Made by a program: the position numbers and the translations under genes
Assembly: GCF_010731675.1 (NCBI RefSeq)
Contig: NZ_AP022584.1
Span: forward strand, 3,782,001 to 3,846,000
Length of the DNA: 64,000 nt
DNA from: Mycobacterium marseillense
GTDB taxonomy: Bacteria; Actinomycetota; Actinomycetes; Mycobacteriales; Mycobacteriaceae
Direction of reading: 5' to 3'
Part shown: in pieces, positions 9,031 through 17,799 of the stretch
Layout: each line of letters opens with the position of its first letter
Position numbering within the stretch: the stretch's first letter is position 1
Notes under the pieces: model-generated
The model's input: the letters and a program-made list of their open reading frames with translations, nothing else
What the model was told of the DNA's origin: nothing
The model's database searches: none

Positions 9031-9243
9031 ATGCCCACCAGCGAATATCAGGTGAGCGGGATGAGCTGCGCGCACTGCGAGGCCGCCATCCAGAGCGAGG
9101 TCGGCAGGATCCCCGGCGTCGACGGCGTGACGGTCAGCGCCGACACCGGCCGGCTCGTCGTCACCGGCGCGCTGCCCATTGACGCGGATGCCGTTCTCGC
9201 CGCGGTCGACGAGGCCGGCTTCGAGGCCGTCCTGGTCGCATGA
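9031..9243 (+). CDS. CopZ-like heavy-metal-associated (HMA) copper chaperone
   Basis: A 70-residue single HMA domain with the metal-binding loop GMSCAHC (Cys13, Cys16) and the typical [16 protein letters not shown] strand. A good AAGGAG site precedes it. It overlaps the P-type ATPase start by four bases (ATGA), so the pair is translationally coupled. Expected role: carrying Cu+ in the cytoplasm to the ATPase. No CsoR repressor gene is seen next to it. Confidence 0.93.
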   Translation: MPTSEYQVSGMSCAHCEAAIQSEVGRIPGVDGVTVSADTGRLVVTGALPIDADAVLAAVDEAGFEAVLVA

Positions 9244-11510
9244 GCACGCCCCCACGCCACATCAACGAGGGCACGCTTCCCGAGGACACCGCGGCACGCA
9301 CACCCCGCATCGAGCTCGAAATCACTGGGATGACCTGCGCGTCCTGCGCGGCCCGGATCGAAAAGAAACTCAACAAGCTCGCCGGCGTCGCCGCCACCGT
9401 CAACTACGCGACCGAGAAGGCCGCCGTCAGCGTCCCCGCCGGGTACGACTCGCGCATCCTGATCGACGAGATCGAAAAGGCCGGTTACACCGCCGCCGTG
9501 GCGCGACGTTCGCCGGAGCGCGACGCCGAGCTGGCGGCGCTGCGCCGACGGCTGATCACCGCCGCGGTGCTGGCCGTCCCGGTGATCGGCATGGCCATGG
9601 TTCCCGCGTGGCAGTTTCACCACTGGCACTGGGCATCGCTGGCGCTGACGGCGCCGGTCGTCCTGTGGTGCGGGCTGCCGTTCCACGCGGCGGCCTGGGC
9701 CAACCTCAAACACCGCGTCGCCACCATGGACACCCTGGTCTCCATCGGGACCCTGGCCGCGTTCCTGTGGTCCCTCTACGCGCTGTTCCTCGGGACGGCC
9801 AGCGCGCCGGGCATGGAGCACGACTTCGAATTCACCGTCGGCCGCGATGACGCGCCGTGCCACGTCTACTTCGAGGTGGCCGCCGGCGTGACGCTGTTCG
9901 TCCTGGCCGGCCGGTACTTCGAGAAGCGGGCCAAGCGGTCCGCCGGGGACGCCCTGCGCGAGCTGGTGGCGTTGGGCGCCAAGGACGTCGGGGTAGTGCG
10001 CGACGGCACCGAGACGCGGCTGCCGATTGAGCGGCTGGCGGTCGGCGACGAGTTCGTCGTGCGTCCCGGCGAACGGATCGCGACCGACGGGGTCGTCGTC
10101 GCGGGTTCCTCGGCCGTGGACGCCTCGATGCTGACCGGCGAGTCCGTGCCCGTCGAGGTCGGCGAGGGCGACGCCGTCACCGGCGGCACCGTCAACGCCG
10201 GCGGCCGGCTTGTCGTGCGCGCCACCGGGATTGGCGACGACACCCAGCTGGCGCAGATGGCCAGACTTGTCGAACGGGCCCAGTCCGGCAAGGCCCGGGT
10301 GCAGCGCCTCGCGGACCGGGTCTCCGGCGTGTTCGTTCCCGTCGTCTTGGTGCTCGCGGTGGCGACGCTGGGCGGCTGGCTCGCGGCGGGATTTACGCCC
10401 ACGACCGCGCTGACGGCGGCCGTCGCGGTGCTGATCATCGCCTGCCCGTGCGCGATGGGGCTCGCGACTCCGACCGCGCTACTGGTCGGCACCGGCCGGG
10501 CGGCCCAGCTCGGCGTCCTCATCCAGGGACCCGAAGTGCTCGAGTCCACCCGCAGGATCGACACGATCGTGCTCGACAAGACCGGCACCGTCACCACGGG
10601 CCGGATGACGCTGGTCGACGTGATCGACCGGGCGGGAACCGACCCCGCCACGCTGTTGCGCTACGCCGGGGCCCTGGAAGCCGCCTCCGAACATCCCATC
10701 GCGCAGGCCATCGCCCGGGCCGCCGCGACGCAACTCGGCGCGCTCCCCACGCCCGCCGACTTCGCGGGGGTCCACGGCATGGGCGTGCACGGCACGGTCG
10801 ACGGTCACGCCGTCGTGGTCGGCCGCGCGAGCCTGCTCATCGAGCGCGGTGTGCGCCTCGACGCCGCGCTCGCCGCGGCCAAAGCCCGCGCGGAGGGCGA
10901 GGGCAGGACGGCCGTCGTCGTGGGCTGGGACGGTGTGGCCCGGGGCCTCCTGGTGGTCGCCGACACGGTCAAACCGTCCAGCGGCGAGGCCGTACGCCAG
11001 TTCCGACGGCTCGGACTGAACCCGGTGCTGCTCACCGGCGACAACCACGCCGTCGCCGCCCGCATCGCCGACGAACTCGGCATCACCCAGGTGATCGCCG
11101 AGGCGATGCCCGCCGACAAGGTCGCGGCCGTCCAGCGCCTGCAAGCCGAGGGCAAGGTGGTCGCCATGGTCGGCGACGGCGTCAACGACGCCGCCGCCCT
11201 GGCCGCCGCCGATCTGGGTCTGGCCATGGGCGCGGGCACCGATGTCGCGATCGAGGCGGCCGACCTGACCGTGATCCGCGACGACCTGCGCGCGGCCGTG
11301 GACGCGATCCGGCTCTCGCGCCGGACGCTGGCCACCATCAAGGCCAACCTGGTGTGGGCCTTCGGCTACAACATCGCCGCGATCCCCCTCGCCGCGCTGG
11401 GCATGCTCAACCCGATGCTGGCCGGTGCCGCCATGGCGCTCTCCAGCGTTCTGGTGGTCGGTAACAGCCTGCGGCTGCGCTCGTTCACCAGCGTCATCAC
11501 CGACGCGTGA
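9240..11510 (+). CDS. Copper-translocating P1B-type ATPase (CtpA/CopA-like)
   Basis: A 756-residue P1B-ATPase. An N-terminal HMA domain carries GMTCASC (Cys33, Cys36). The membrane metal site is CPC at residues 402-404 ([13 protein letters not shown]). The phosphorylated aspartate is D446 in DKTGT, followed by SEHPIA and [10 protein letters not shown]. The pattern is of the Cu+ exporter subgroup, close to mycobacterial CtpA; which paralog it is cannot be decided by eye. It pumps Cu+ out of the cytoplasm using ATP. It is coupled to the HMA chaperone directly upstream. Confidence 0.95.
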   Translation: MSTPPRHINEGTLPEDTAARTPRIELEITGMTCASCAARIEKKLNKLAGVAATVNYATEKAAVSVPAGYDSRILIDEIEKAGYTAAVARRSPERDAELAALRRRLITAAVLAVPVIGMAMVPAWQFHHWHWASLALTAPVVLWCGLPFHAAAWANLKHRVATMDTLVSIGTLAAFLWSLYALFLGTASAPGMEHDFEFTVGRDDAPCHVYFEVAAGVTLFVLAGRYFEKRAKRSAGDALRELVALGAKDVGVVRDGTETRLPIERLAVGDEFVVRPGERIATDGVVVAGSSAVDASMLTGESVPVEVGEGDAVTGGTVNAGGRLVVRATGIGDDTQLAQMARLVERAQSGKARVQRLADRVSGVFVPVVLVLAVATLGGWLAAGFTPTTALTAAVAVLIIACPCAMGLATPTALLVGTGRAAQLGVLIQGPEVLESTRRIDTIVLDKTGTVTTGRMTLVDVIDRAGTDPATLLRYAGALEAASEHPIAQAIARAAATQLGALPTPADFAGVHGMGVHGTVDGHAVVVGRASLLIERGVRLDAALAAAKARAEGEGRTAVVVGWDGVARGLLVVADTVKPSSGEAVRQFRRLGLNPVLLTGDNHAVAARIADELGITQVIAEAMPADKVAAVQRLQAEGKVVAMVGDGVNDAAALAAADLGLAMGAGTDVAIEAADLTVIRDDLRAAVDAIRLSRRTLATIKANLVWAFGYNIAAIPLAALGMLNPMLAGAAMALSSVLVVGNSLRLRSFTSVITDA

Positions 11511-11656
11511 ACCGGCCCGAGCGTTGGGCCGGCCGGCCGTGATCGTGTGGGATAGTGAGTCCGGCCGCCGTCTGCCAGATCCCGACCGGCCCCTCGACAC
11601 TCACGACAATCACCGCACCCCTCGCGCAGCGATCGATCTAGCAAAGGTCACGACCG

Positions 11657-13048
11657 TTGGAGCAGTTCTTCGGGCAACTGTCCCTGCTGCATGGCTGGTT
11701 TCCGCCCGCCGTGCAGGGCCTGGCATTACTCGTCCTGATCGTCGCGATCCAATGGCGCGCGCCGGGCTGGCTCAAGCGCGTGCTGCCCGTGGCGGCGATC
11801 GCGGCCATCGCGGTGACCGTGCTGTCGCGGTGGTACATCACCTCGCTCGGGGTAGCCGGGGACCCGGCGCCGACGACGCTGTGGCTGTGGATCGCGATGA
11901 GCGGCTTGGCCGCCGCGGTGTTCCTGGTGGGCTGGCGCGGCGTGCGGTGGTGGCGCCGCGGGCTGGCGGTGCTGTCGATACCGCTGTGCGTGCTGTGCGC
12001 GGGCATGGCCCTGAACGGCTGGGTGGGCTACTTTCCCACGGCGCTGGCCGCGTGGAATCAGCTGACGTCGGTGCCATTGCCCGACCAGGTCGACCGGCTG
12101 CGGGTCACCGAGATGCAGATCGCGGGGACGAGGCCGACCAAGGGTGTCGTGGTGCCGGTCGACATCGACTCCGCCGCCTCCCATTTCGCGCACCGGCGGG
12201 AATTGGTTTACCTGCCTCCGGCATGGTTCAACAGCAATCCCCCACCCCGGCTGCCGGCCGTCATGATGATCAGCTCGGCCTTCAACACCCCGGCCGACTG
12301 GCTGGGCCCCGGCGGCGCCTTCACCGCCATCGACAACTTCGCCGCCGCGCATCACGGCTTTTCGCCGGTGCTGGTGTTCGTCGATCCGACGGGGTCCTTC
12401 GACAACGACACCGAGTGCGTCAACGGCAGCCGCGGCAACGCCGCCGACCACCTGGCCAAGGACGTCATCCCGTTCACGGTGTCCAACTTCGGCGTCAGCG
12501 CGGACCGCACCAACTGGGGCGTCGCCGGCTGGTCGATGGGCGGCACCTGCGCCGTCGACCTGGCCGTCATGCATCCGGAGCTGTTCAACGCGTTCGTGGA
12601 CATCGCGGGCGACCGAGGCCCCAACGTCGGGTCCAAGGACCAATCCGTCGCCCGGTTGTTCGGCGGGGATCAGGCCGCGTGGGCCGCCTTCGACCCGGTC
12701 ACCGTCATGACGAAGCACGGTCACTACCCCGACCTGTCCGGATGGTTCGACGTGCCCGTCTCCTCGGATCCCCACGACGCCGCCGAACAGGCCACACCCA
12801 CCCTCGCCGCGTCCAGCACCGATTCGGCCGCCAACCCCGAGGGCCAGGACGCCGCCGCGAGGTCGCTGTGCGCGGTCGGCACCGCGCACGGCATCGCCTG
12901 CGCGGTGGTCACCCAGGAGGGCAAGCACGACTGGCCGTTTGCCGCCCAGGCGTTTGCCACCGCCCTGCCGTGGCTGGCTTTCACCCTCGGAACTCCCGCC
13001 GCCGAACCCGCGCAATTGCCGCGCCGCGGCCCGGGAGAACCGCATTAA
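11657..13048 (+). CDS. Membrane-anchored alpha/beta hydrolase (esterase D/antigen 85-like fold)
   Basis: A 463-residue protein from TTG 11657 (LEQFFGQLSLLHGWF) behind a weak AAAGG. Four hydrophobic segments occupy roughly residues 20-32, 42-57, 77-92 and 103-119. An extracytoplasmic esterase domain with nucleophile elbow GWSMGG (Ser293) follows; an acid-rich region and the late GKHDWPF give the likely His. This layout matches mycobacterial membrane proteins with a mycolyltransferase-like esterase domain. Substrate unknown; a cell-envelope ester is likely. It is followed by another envelope gene, the deacetylase. Confidence 0.8.
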   Translation: MEQFFGQLSLLHGWFPPAVQGLALLVLIVAIQWRAPGWLKRVLPVAAIAAIAVTVLSRWYITSLGVAGDPAPTTLWLWIAMSGLAAAVFLVGWRGVRWWRRGLAVLSIPLCVLCAGMALNGWVGYFPTALAAWNQLTSVPLPDQVDRLRVTEMQIAGTRPTKGVVVPVDIDSAASHFAHRRELVYLPPAWFNSNPPPRLPAVMMISSAFNTPADWLGPGGAFTAIDNFAAAHHGFSPVLVFVDPTGSFDNDTECVNGSRGNAADHLAKDVIPFTVSNFGVSADRTNWGVAGWSMGGTCAVDLAVMHPELFNAFVDIAGDRGPNVGSKDQSVARLFGGDQAAWAAFDPVTVMTKHGHYPDLSGWFDVPVSSDPHDAAEQATPTLAASSTDSAANPEGQDAAARSLCAVGTAHGIACAVVTQEGKHDWPFAAQAFATALPWLAFTLGTPAAEPAQLPRRGPGEPH

Positions 13049-13309
13049 TTCCCGCTGGTCGGTCCGCCGTCAATAGCCGCAATGGCCGCCGCCGAGAATT
13101 CACAGCTGACCCTCCCGTAACGCAGCCGACTTATTGGGCCCCCGAATGGTACGGTTCGCTGCTGTGGCCTCGGTGTTTTGCACTCACGGCGGTTCCCGCG
13201 GGGACGCGCTTGGTACGCAACGCGCCGCAATCCGTTTCCGAATAACCGGGCCGAATTCTCCTTTTCTGCGCACGCGCTTGCCTTCGATCGACATCGCCTC
13301 GTCGCTACC

Positions 13310-14119
13310 ATGAACCGCCGCCAGTTCCTTGGATCGCTCGCCGCGTCGGTGGTTGCCGGCGTCGGGACGGCGCGGCTCATCGTCGACCCGCAGCCGCGCA
13401 CATTCGCCCAGACGCCCGGGGTCGACATCCCGACGTCGGGCCCGACCGCCCCGCAGGCGCTGCTGCCGCCCCCGCCGCTCAGCGCCCGCATCCCACTGCC
13501 CGGCGGCGGCGCGCTGACGAGACTCCCGGGCGAGGGCGACCTGCTCGCGCTGACCGTCGACGACGGCGTGAACAGCGAAGTGGTGCGCGCCTACACGCAG
13601 TTCGCCAGGGACACCGGCGTGCGGCTGACGTACTTCGTGAACGGGATCTACGACTCGTGGACCGAAAACTCCGAGCTGCTCCGGCCGTTAGTGGACAGCG
13701 GGCAGATCCAACTCGGTAACCACACCTGGTCACACCCGGACCTGACCACGCTGACCAGAGAGCAAGTCGCCGAACAGCTCACTCGAAACGACGCGTTTTT
13801 GAAGAAGACGTACGGCATTGGCGCCAAACCCTATTGGCGCCCGCCCTACGCCAAACGCAACCCCGAGGTGGATGCCGTGGCCGCCGACCTCGGTTACAAG
13901 GTCCCCACCTTGTGGTCGGGTTCGCTCTCGGATTCGACGTTGATCACCGAGGACTACATCGTGCAGATGGCCGATCAGTACTTCACGCCGCAGGCCATCG
14001 TCATCGGGCACCTCAATCATCTGCCGGTGACCCACGTCTATCCGCAACTCGTCGACATCATCCGCGAGCGGAACCTTCGCACCGTCACGCTCAACGACGT
14101 GTTCCTCAAGACGCCCTGA
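13310..14119 (+). CDS. Tat-exported polysaccharide deacetylase (NodB-like)
   Basis: A 269-residue protein from ATG 13310 with a twin-arginine leader (MNRRQFLGSLAASVVAG), followed by a proline-rich linker. NodB motifs are present: TVDDG (Asp84, Asp85), HTWSH (His138, His142) and RPPY (177-180). These metal enzymes remove acetyl groups from peptidoglycan or other polysaccharides outside the membrane. The frame is open further upstream, but the Tat leader decides the start. Substrate not determinable. Confidence 0.88.
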   Translation: MNRRQFLGSLAASVVAGVGTARLIVDPQPRTFAQTPGVDIPTSGPTAPQALLPPPPLSARIPLPGGGALTRLPGEGDLLALTVDDGVNSEVVRAYTQFARDTGVRLTYFVNGIYDSWTENSELLRPLVDSGQIQLGNHTWSHPDLTTLTREQVAEQLTRNDAFLKKTYGIGAKPYWRPPYAKRNPEVDAVAADLGYKVPTLWSGSLSDSTLITEDYIVQMADQYFTPQAIVIGHLNHLPVTHVYPQLVDIIRERNLRTVTLNDVFLKTP

Positions 14120-14170
14120 CCGCGGCGGCTAACGGCAATTCTTCGTCCGGATTCACCGTTATGCCGTCCT

Positions 14171-14192
14171 AATCTCTAAAAAATTAGAGATT
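14171..14192. promoter_or_regulatory. AT-rich perfect inverted repeat AATCTCTAA-AAAA-TTAGAGATT
   Basis: A perfect 9+4+9 inverted repeat in the 113-bp gap between the deacetylase and the lipase. It is strikingly AT-rich for this genome. It could be an operator or promoter element for the lipase, or a weak terminator of the deacetylase transcript. No regulator is assigned. Confidence 0.45.
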
Positions 14193-14232
14193 GCTCTTCC
14201 GCTGGCGGGCGGTCCATTGTTACCGTTCCGTA

Positions 14233-15522
14233 ATGCATCGGGCCGGGGGAGTTTTAACAGTGCTGCTGATAATTGCTTCGACGCTGGTGGGAGGTGGAAT
14301 TGCGCGCGCCGACGGCGGGGACGAGCCGCAGTACGCGGACTTTTATGCCGCGCCCGATCCGCTGCCGCCCGGTCAGCCCGGCGACCTCATCCGCACAGAA
14401 CCGTCGCGGTTGGTGCTGGAACCGTCGGGCCAGCTGGGCGCGATCATGGCGACCGGCACGCGAATCATGTACCGCAGCACCGATACCCGCGGCAACCCGA
14501 TCGCGGTGACGGGCACCTACTTCGAGCCCTACAACGACTGGCCGGGCGGCGGGCCGCGCCCGCTGATCAGCTACGCACCGGGCACCCAGGGGCAGGGCAA
14601 TCAGTGCGCCCCCTCGCGAATGTTCAACCAGGGCATCCACTATTCGGGTGGCTGGGACATCATGTTCAACTACGAGGAGCTGTTCGTCGCCACCATGGTC
14701 GCGCGTGGGTTCGCCATTGTGATGACCGACTACGAGGGTCTCGGCACCGCGTCGATGCACACGTACGTGGGGCGGGTGGCCGAGGGACAGGCCGTGCTCG
14801 ACGCGGCCCGTGCCGCCATGCGGCTGCCCGGCACCTCGCTGGATCCGCATGGGCCCGTGGCGTTTTGGGGTTATTCGCAGGGCGGCGGCGCGACGGCGTC
14901 GGCGGCCGAGCTCGCGTCGCAATACGCGCCCGAGCTGCGCATCGTGGGCACCTACGCCGGGGCGCCGCCCGCCAACCTCAAGGAACTTCTGCCCTACGCG
15001 GACGGCAGCGTGCTGGTCGGCGTCGTCGGATACGCGCTCAACAGCGTGATGGCCGCCTACCCGGAATTCGCCGACACCATCCGCTCCAAGATGACCCCGC
15101 GCGGCCTGGCGATGCTGGAATCGGTATCGCGCCAATGCGTCGGTCAGACCCTGCTGGACTTCATGTTTCGCCACATCCAGCCCTACTTCACCGAGGACAT
15201 CAACCAATTGGTCAACGAGGAGCCGTTCAGCAGCCTGTTCGAGGCGCAGCGGCTCGGGCGCTACAAACCCAACGCGCCGGTGCTCATCAACAGCAACCGC
15301 TACGACCCGCTGGTGCCGTGGACCGCGGCCAACCAACTCGGACGCGACTGGTGTGCCCAGGACGCCGACGTCGAATTCCGCTCCAACGAAGAGCCGCCCT
15401 TCCTCAACAAGCTCGTCATCAACCACGCCCTGCCCATGCTGGTCGACGGGGAACCGGCCATGCAGTGGATCGCGGCCCGCTTCAACGGGGAACCCAGCAC
15501 ACCGAACTGCGGTCAGTTCTAA
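14233..15522 (+). CDS. Secreted lipase (LIP/secretory lipase family)
   Basis: A 429-residue protein from ATG 14233 with a signal peptide (residues 1-26, MHRAGGVLTVLLIIAS, cleavage after ARA). The nucleophile elbow is GYSQGG with Ser215; later DPLVPW and NHALP supply the likely Asp and His. It matches the secretory lipase family (PF03583) common in mycobacteria. It would hydrolyse lipid esters outside the cell. The preferred start is the ATG next to the leader rather than 14191. It follows the AT-rich repeat. Confidence 0.87.
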   Translation: MHRAGGVLTVLLIIASTLVGGGIARADGGDEPQYADFYAAPDPLPPGQPGDLIRTEPSRLVLEPSGQLGAIMATGTRIMYRSTDTRGNPIAVTGTYFEPYNDWPGGGPRPLISYAPGTQGQGNQCAPSRMFNQGIHYSGGWDIMFNYEELFVATMVARGFAIVMTDYEGLGTASMHTYVGRVAEGQAVLDAARAAMRLPGTSLDPHGPVAFWGYSQGGGATASAAELASQYAPELRIVGTYAGAPPANLKELLPYADGSVLVGVVGYALNSVMAAYPEFADTIRSKMTPRGLAMLESVSRQCVGQTLLDFMFRHIQPYFTEDINQLVNEEPFSSLFEAQRLGRYKPNAPVLINSNRYDPLVPWTAANQLGRDWCAQDADVEFRSNEEPPFLNKLVINHALPMLVDGEPAMQWIAARFNGEPSTPNCGQF

Positions 15523-15549
15523 CGCGCGGCCGCCGGTGGCGTCGATAAA

Positions 15550-16185
15550 CTGGGGCGCATCGCTGCACGCAGAAAGCACAACGCGCCCGAGCGGCGCCGC
15601 CAACTCGCCGACGCCGCGATCGAACTGCTGGGCGGCAACGGGGTACACGGCGTCAGCCACCCGAAGGTCGACGACCACGCCGGCGTGCCGGCGGGCACCA
15701 CATCGTTTTACTTCAGGACCCGCAGGGCGCTGGTGCACGCCATGGCGACCCGCCTGGCCGAACTCGACGTCGCCGACTTTTCGATGATGGCCGAGCTGGC
15801 CGAGGACCACGCCACCCAATTCACCGGCACCGCGGGGCTGGCCCGCATCGTCATGTACGTCAACAGCGAACCCTGGCTGACCCGCGCCAAGGCCCGCTAC
15901 GAGCTGGCGCTGCTGGCCGGCCGGGACCCCGAACTGGCGGCGGCGCTGAGTGAGTCGGCGGATCGGCTCTACGCCCTGGCCCGCGACGTCGTCACCCAGT
16001 GGCACCCCGAGGGCAGCGCGCCGGATCCGGCGTTGGTCGACGACCAGGCGACCGCCACCCTGGCCTTCATCAACGGAATCATGCTGACCTTCGTCGCGGG
16101 CCAGCCGGCCGTCGACGACCCCGAGCACCTCGACCGGCTCATCCAAGGCGTCATCGCCGGCGTCGCCCACGTTCGCGGTGACTGA
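15550..16185 (+). CDS. TetR family regulator with apparent CTG start
   Basis: The reading frame encodes a complete TetR protein. The helix-turn-helix region ERRRQLADAAIELLGG through GVPAGTTSFYFRTR requires translation from near 15550. In this frame, between the stop at 15520 and the GTG at 15685, I find no ATG, GTG or TTG. The first candidate is CTG 15550 (LGRIAARRKHNAPER). Starting at GTG 15685 would give 166 residues without the DNA-binding domain. Either CTG is used or a canonical start has mutated. The gene is 27 bp after the lipase and convergent with the next TetR gene. Confidence 0.65.
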   Translation: MGRIAARRKHNAPERRRQLADAAIELLGGNGVHGVSHPKVDDHAGVPAGTTSFYFRTRRALVHAMATRLAELDVADFSMMAELAEDHATQFTGTAGLARIVMYVNSEPWLTRAKARYELALLAGRDPELAAALSESADRLYALARDVVTQWHPEGSAPDPALVDDQATATLAFINGIMLTFVAGQPAVDDPEHLDRLIQGVIAGVAHVRGD

Positions 16186-16193
16186 ACCCGCCG

Positions 16194-16802
16194 TCAGCGC
16201 GCGTTGAACATCCCGTCGATGAGGCGGTGCAGCACCTCGCGGGTCTCGCCCCGGGTACGGTCCGGGTCGTCGGCGGTGGCGATGACCATCGCCGCCTCGT
16301 CGAGTGCCCCGATCAGCACGTGGGCCAGCGGCCGCACCGGTTGCTCGGCCAACTCGCCGGCCCGGATCGCCTCGCCGAGCATCTGCTCGGTCATCCCCAG
16401 GCTGTAACGCTGTGCGACGTCGCGGAATCCCGCCCAGCCGAGCACACTCGGCGCGTCCAGCAGGACCAGTTGCCGCACTTCGGGATCGGCGGACACCTCG
16501 AGCCAGGCATCGACCGCGGCCCGGACCGCGGCCGTCGGCGTCGCCACCCCCGCCTCGGCGACCACGACGGCCATCCGCGCCATCACATCCTGCTCGACGA
16601 CCTCGACGACCTCACGGAATAGCGTTGCCTTGTCGGCGAATTGGTGATACATCGCGCCCCGCGTGACCCCGGCGGCCGAGGCGATCTCGGGCGTACCCAC
16701 CTCCGCGTAACCCCGCAGACCCCAAAGCTTGCGGGCAGCCGCGATCAGCGCTTCACGCGTCGCCGCGGAGCGCTCCTCCTGGGTGCGTCTCTTGCTTTCC
16801 AT
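16194..16802 (-). CDS. TetR/AcrR family regulator
   Basis: A 202-residue protein from ATG 16802 (MESKRRTQEERSAATREAL). The helix-turn-helix reads GTPEIASAAGVTRGAMYHQF at residues about 38-57, with a C-terminal AcrR-type ligand domain. It faces the alpha/beta hydrolase gene at 16871 across a 68-bp space that holds a strong inverted repeat, so it probably represses both itself and the hydrolase. Ligand unknown. Confidence 0.92.
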   Translation of the reverse strand: MESKRRTQEERSAATREALIAAARKLWGLRGYAEVGTPEIASAAGVTRGAMYHQFADKATLFREVVEVVEQDVMARMAVVVAEAGVATPTAAVRAAVDAWLEVSADPEVRQLVLLDAPSVLGWAGFRDVAQRYSLGMTEQMLGEAIRAGELAEQPVRPLAHVLIGALDEAAMVIATADDPDRTRGETREVLHRLIDGMFNAR

Positions 16803-16845
16803 ACAGCCTGTTGGTAACTTACGAACAGACAGCCTGTTTGTAAGT
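16803..16845. promoter_or_regulatory. TetR operator with an additional half-site
   Basis: CTTACGAACAG (16818-16828) and CTGTTTGTAAG (16834-16844) form an 11-bp inverted repeat with one mismatch and a 5-bp spacer. A direct near-copy of the right half, ACAGCCTGTTGGTAACT, lies at 16803-16819 next to the TetR ATG; the corresponding right copy is at 16829-16845. The location in the divergent promoter space fits a TetR operator covering both promoters. Confidence 0.65.
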
Positions 16846-16870
16846 GTATCTCTGAAGTAGGAGTCCTCAT

Positions 16871-17701
16871 ATGTCGACGATCGACATTAGTGCCGGAACC
16901 ATTCATTACGAAGCAACCGGACCCGCGAACGGCAGGCCCGTCGTCTTCGTGCACGGGTACATGATGGGCGGCCAACTGTGGCGCCAGGTCAGCGAGCGGC
17001 TGGCCGGCCGCGGCCTGCGGTGCATCGCCCCGACCTGGCCGCTGGGCGCGCACCCGGAGCCGCTGCGCCGCGGCGCCGATCGCACCATCACCGGCGTCGC
17101 CGGCATGGTCGCCGAGGTGCTCGACGCGCTCAACCTCGAGGACGTGGTGCTCGTCGGCAACGACACCGGCGGTGTCGTCACCCAGCTGGTGGCCGTGCAT
17201 CACCGCGAGCGGCTGGGCGCGCTCGTGCTGACCAGTTGCGATGCGTTCGAACACTTTCCACCGCCGATCCTCAAACCGGTGATCCTGGCGGCCAAGTCGA
17301 AGACGACGTTCCGGGCCGTCACCCAGGCCATGCGGGTGCCGACCGTGCGCAAGCGGGCGTTCGATGGCCTGGCCCACCGCAACATCGACGACCTCACCGA
17401 GCAATGGGTGCGCCCGGGGCTGTCGCTGCCGGCGGTCGCCGAGGACTTGCGTCAGTTCACCCTGTCATTGCGCACCGAGGTGACGACGACGGTGGCGGCC
17501 CGGCTCTACGACTTCGACAAGCCGACGCTCATCGCATGGTCGGCCGACGACGTGTTCTTCGAGCAGGAGGACGGTGCCCGGCTGGCGGCGACCATTCCCA
17601 ACGCCCGCCTCGAGGTGATCGACGGAGCCCGGACCTTTTCTATGGTCGATCAGCCCGACCGCCTGGCCGATCTGCTCTCGACGGTCGCGGTGCGCACGTA
17701 A
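16871..17701 (+). CDS. Alpha/beta hydrolase with Asp nucleophile (haloalkane dehalogenase/epoxide hydrolase-like)
   Basis: A 276-residue protein. The oxyanion region is FVHGYMMGG and the nucleophile elbow is GNDTGG, so the nucleophile is Asp98 rather than Ser, as in haloalkane dehalogenases and epoxide hydrolases. The second acidic position is likely in AWSADDVFF. The late motif where the catalytic His is expected reads GARTFSMVD, with Thr255 in the His position. This may mean a changed or lost hydrolytic mechanism. It is divergent from and probably controlled by the TetR gene at 16194-16802. Confidence 0.82.
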   Translation: MSTIDISAGTIHYEATGPANGRPVVFVHGYMMGGQLWRQVSERLAGRGLRCIAPTWPLGAHPEPLRRGADRTITGVAGMVAEVLDALNLEDVVLVGNDTGGVVTQLVAVHHRERLGALVLTSCDAFEHFPPPILKPVILAAKSKTTFRAVTQAMRVPTVRKRAFDGLAHRNIDDLTEQWVRPGLSLPAVAEDLRQFTLSLRTEVTTTVAARLYDFDKPTLIAWSADDVFFEQEDGARLAATIPNARLEVIDGARTFSMVDQPDRLADLLSTVAVRT

Positions 17702-17704
17702 GGC

Positions 17705-17750
17705 CTTCTGGGTTGCGGCCGTAACGACTTCTGGGCGGCGGCCGTAACGC
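17705..17750. repeat. Two tandem copies of a 23-bp repeat
   Basis: CTTCTGGGTTGCGGCCGTAACG at 17705-17726 is repeated at 17728-17749 with two changes near the middle, a tandem duplication of period 23 just after the hydrolase stop. The second copy runs into the large inverted repeat at 17744. Confidence 0.7.
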
Positions 17751-17789
17751 CACGGCGAAAATTCGAGCGGGATTTCGCCGTGGCGTTAC
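17744..17789. promoter_or_regulatory. Perfect 17-bp inverted repeat before an SDR gene
   Basis: GTAACGCCACGGCGAAA (17744-17760) is exactly reverse-complemented at 17773-17789 with a 12-base loop. It ends 10 bp before the SDR ATG. It could be an operator, an attenuator hairpin covering the ribosome site, or a bidirectional terminator after the hydrolase. Confidence 0.6.
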
Positions 17790-17799
17790 GCTCGCGGGC

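Noticed and set aside
14254..16170. Minus-strand open frame of 638 codons opposite the lipase and TetR genes
   Set aside because: Composition is typical of a third-position GC shadow; the plus strand carries clear lipase and TetR motifs.
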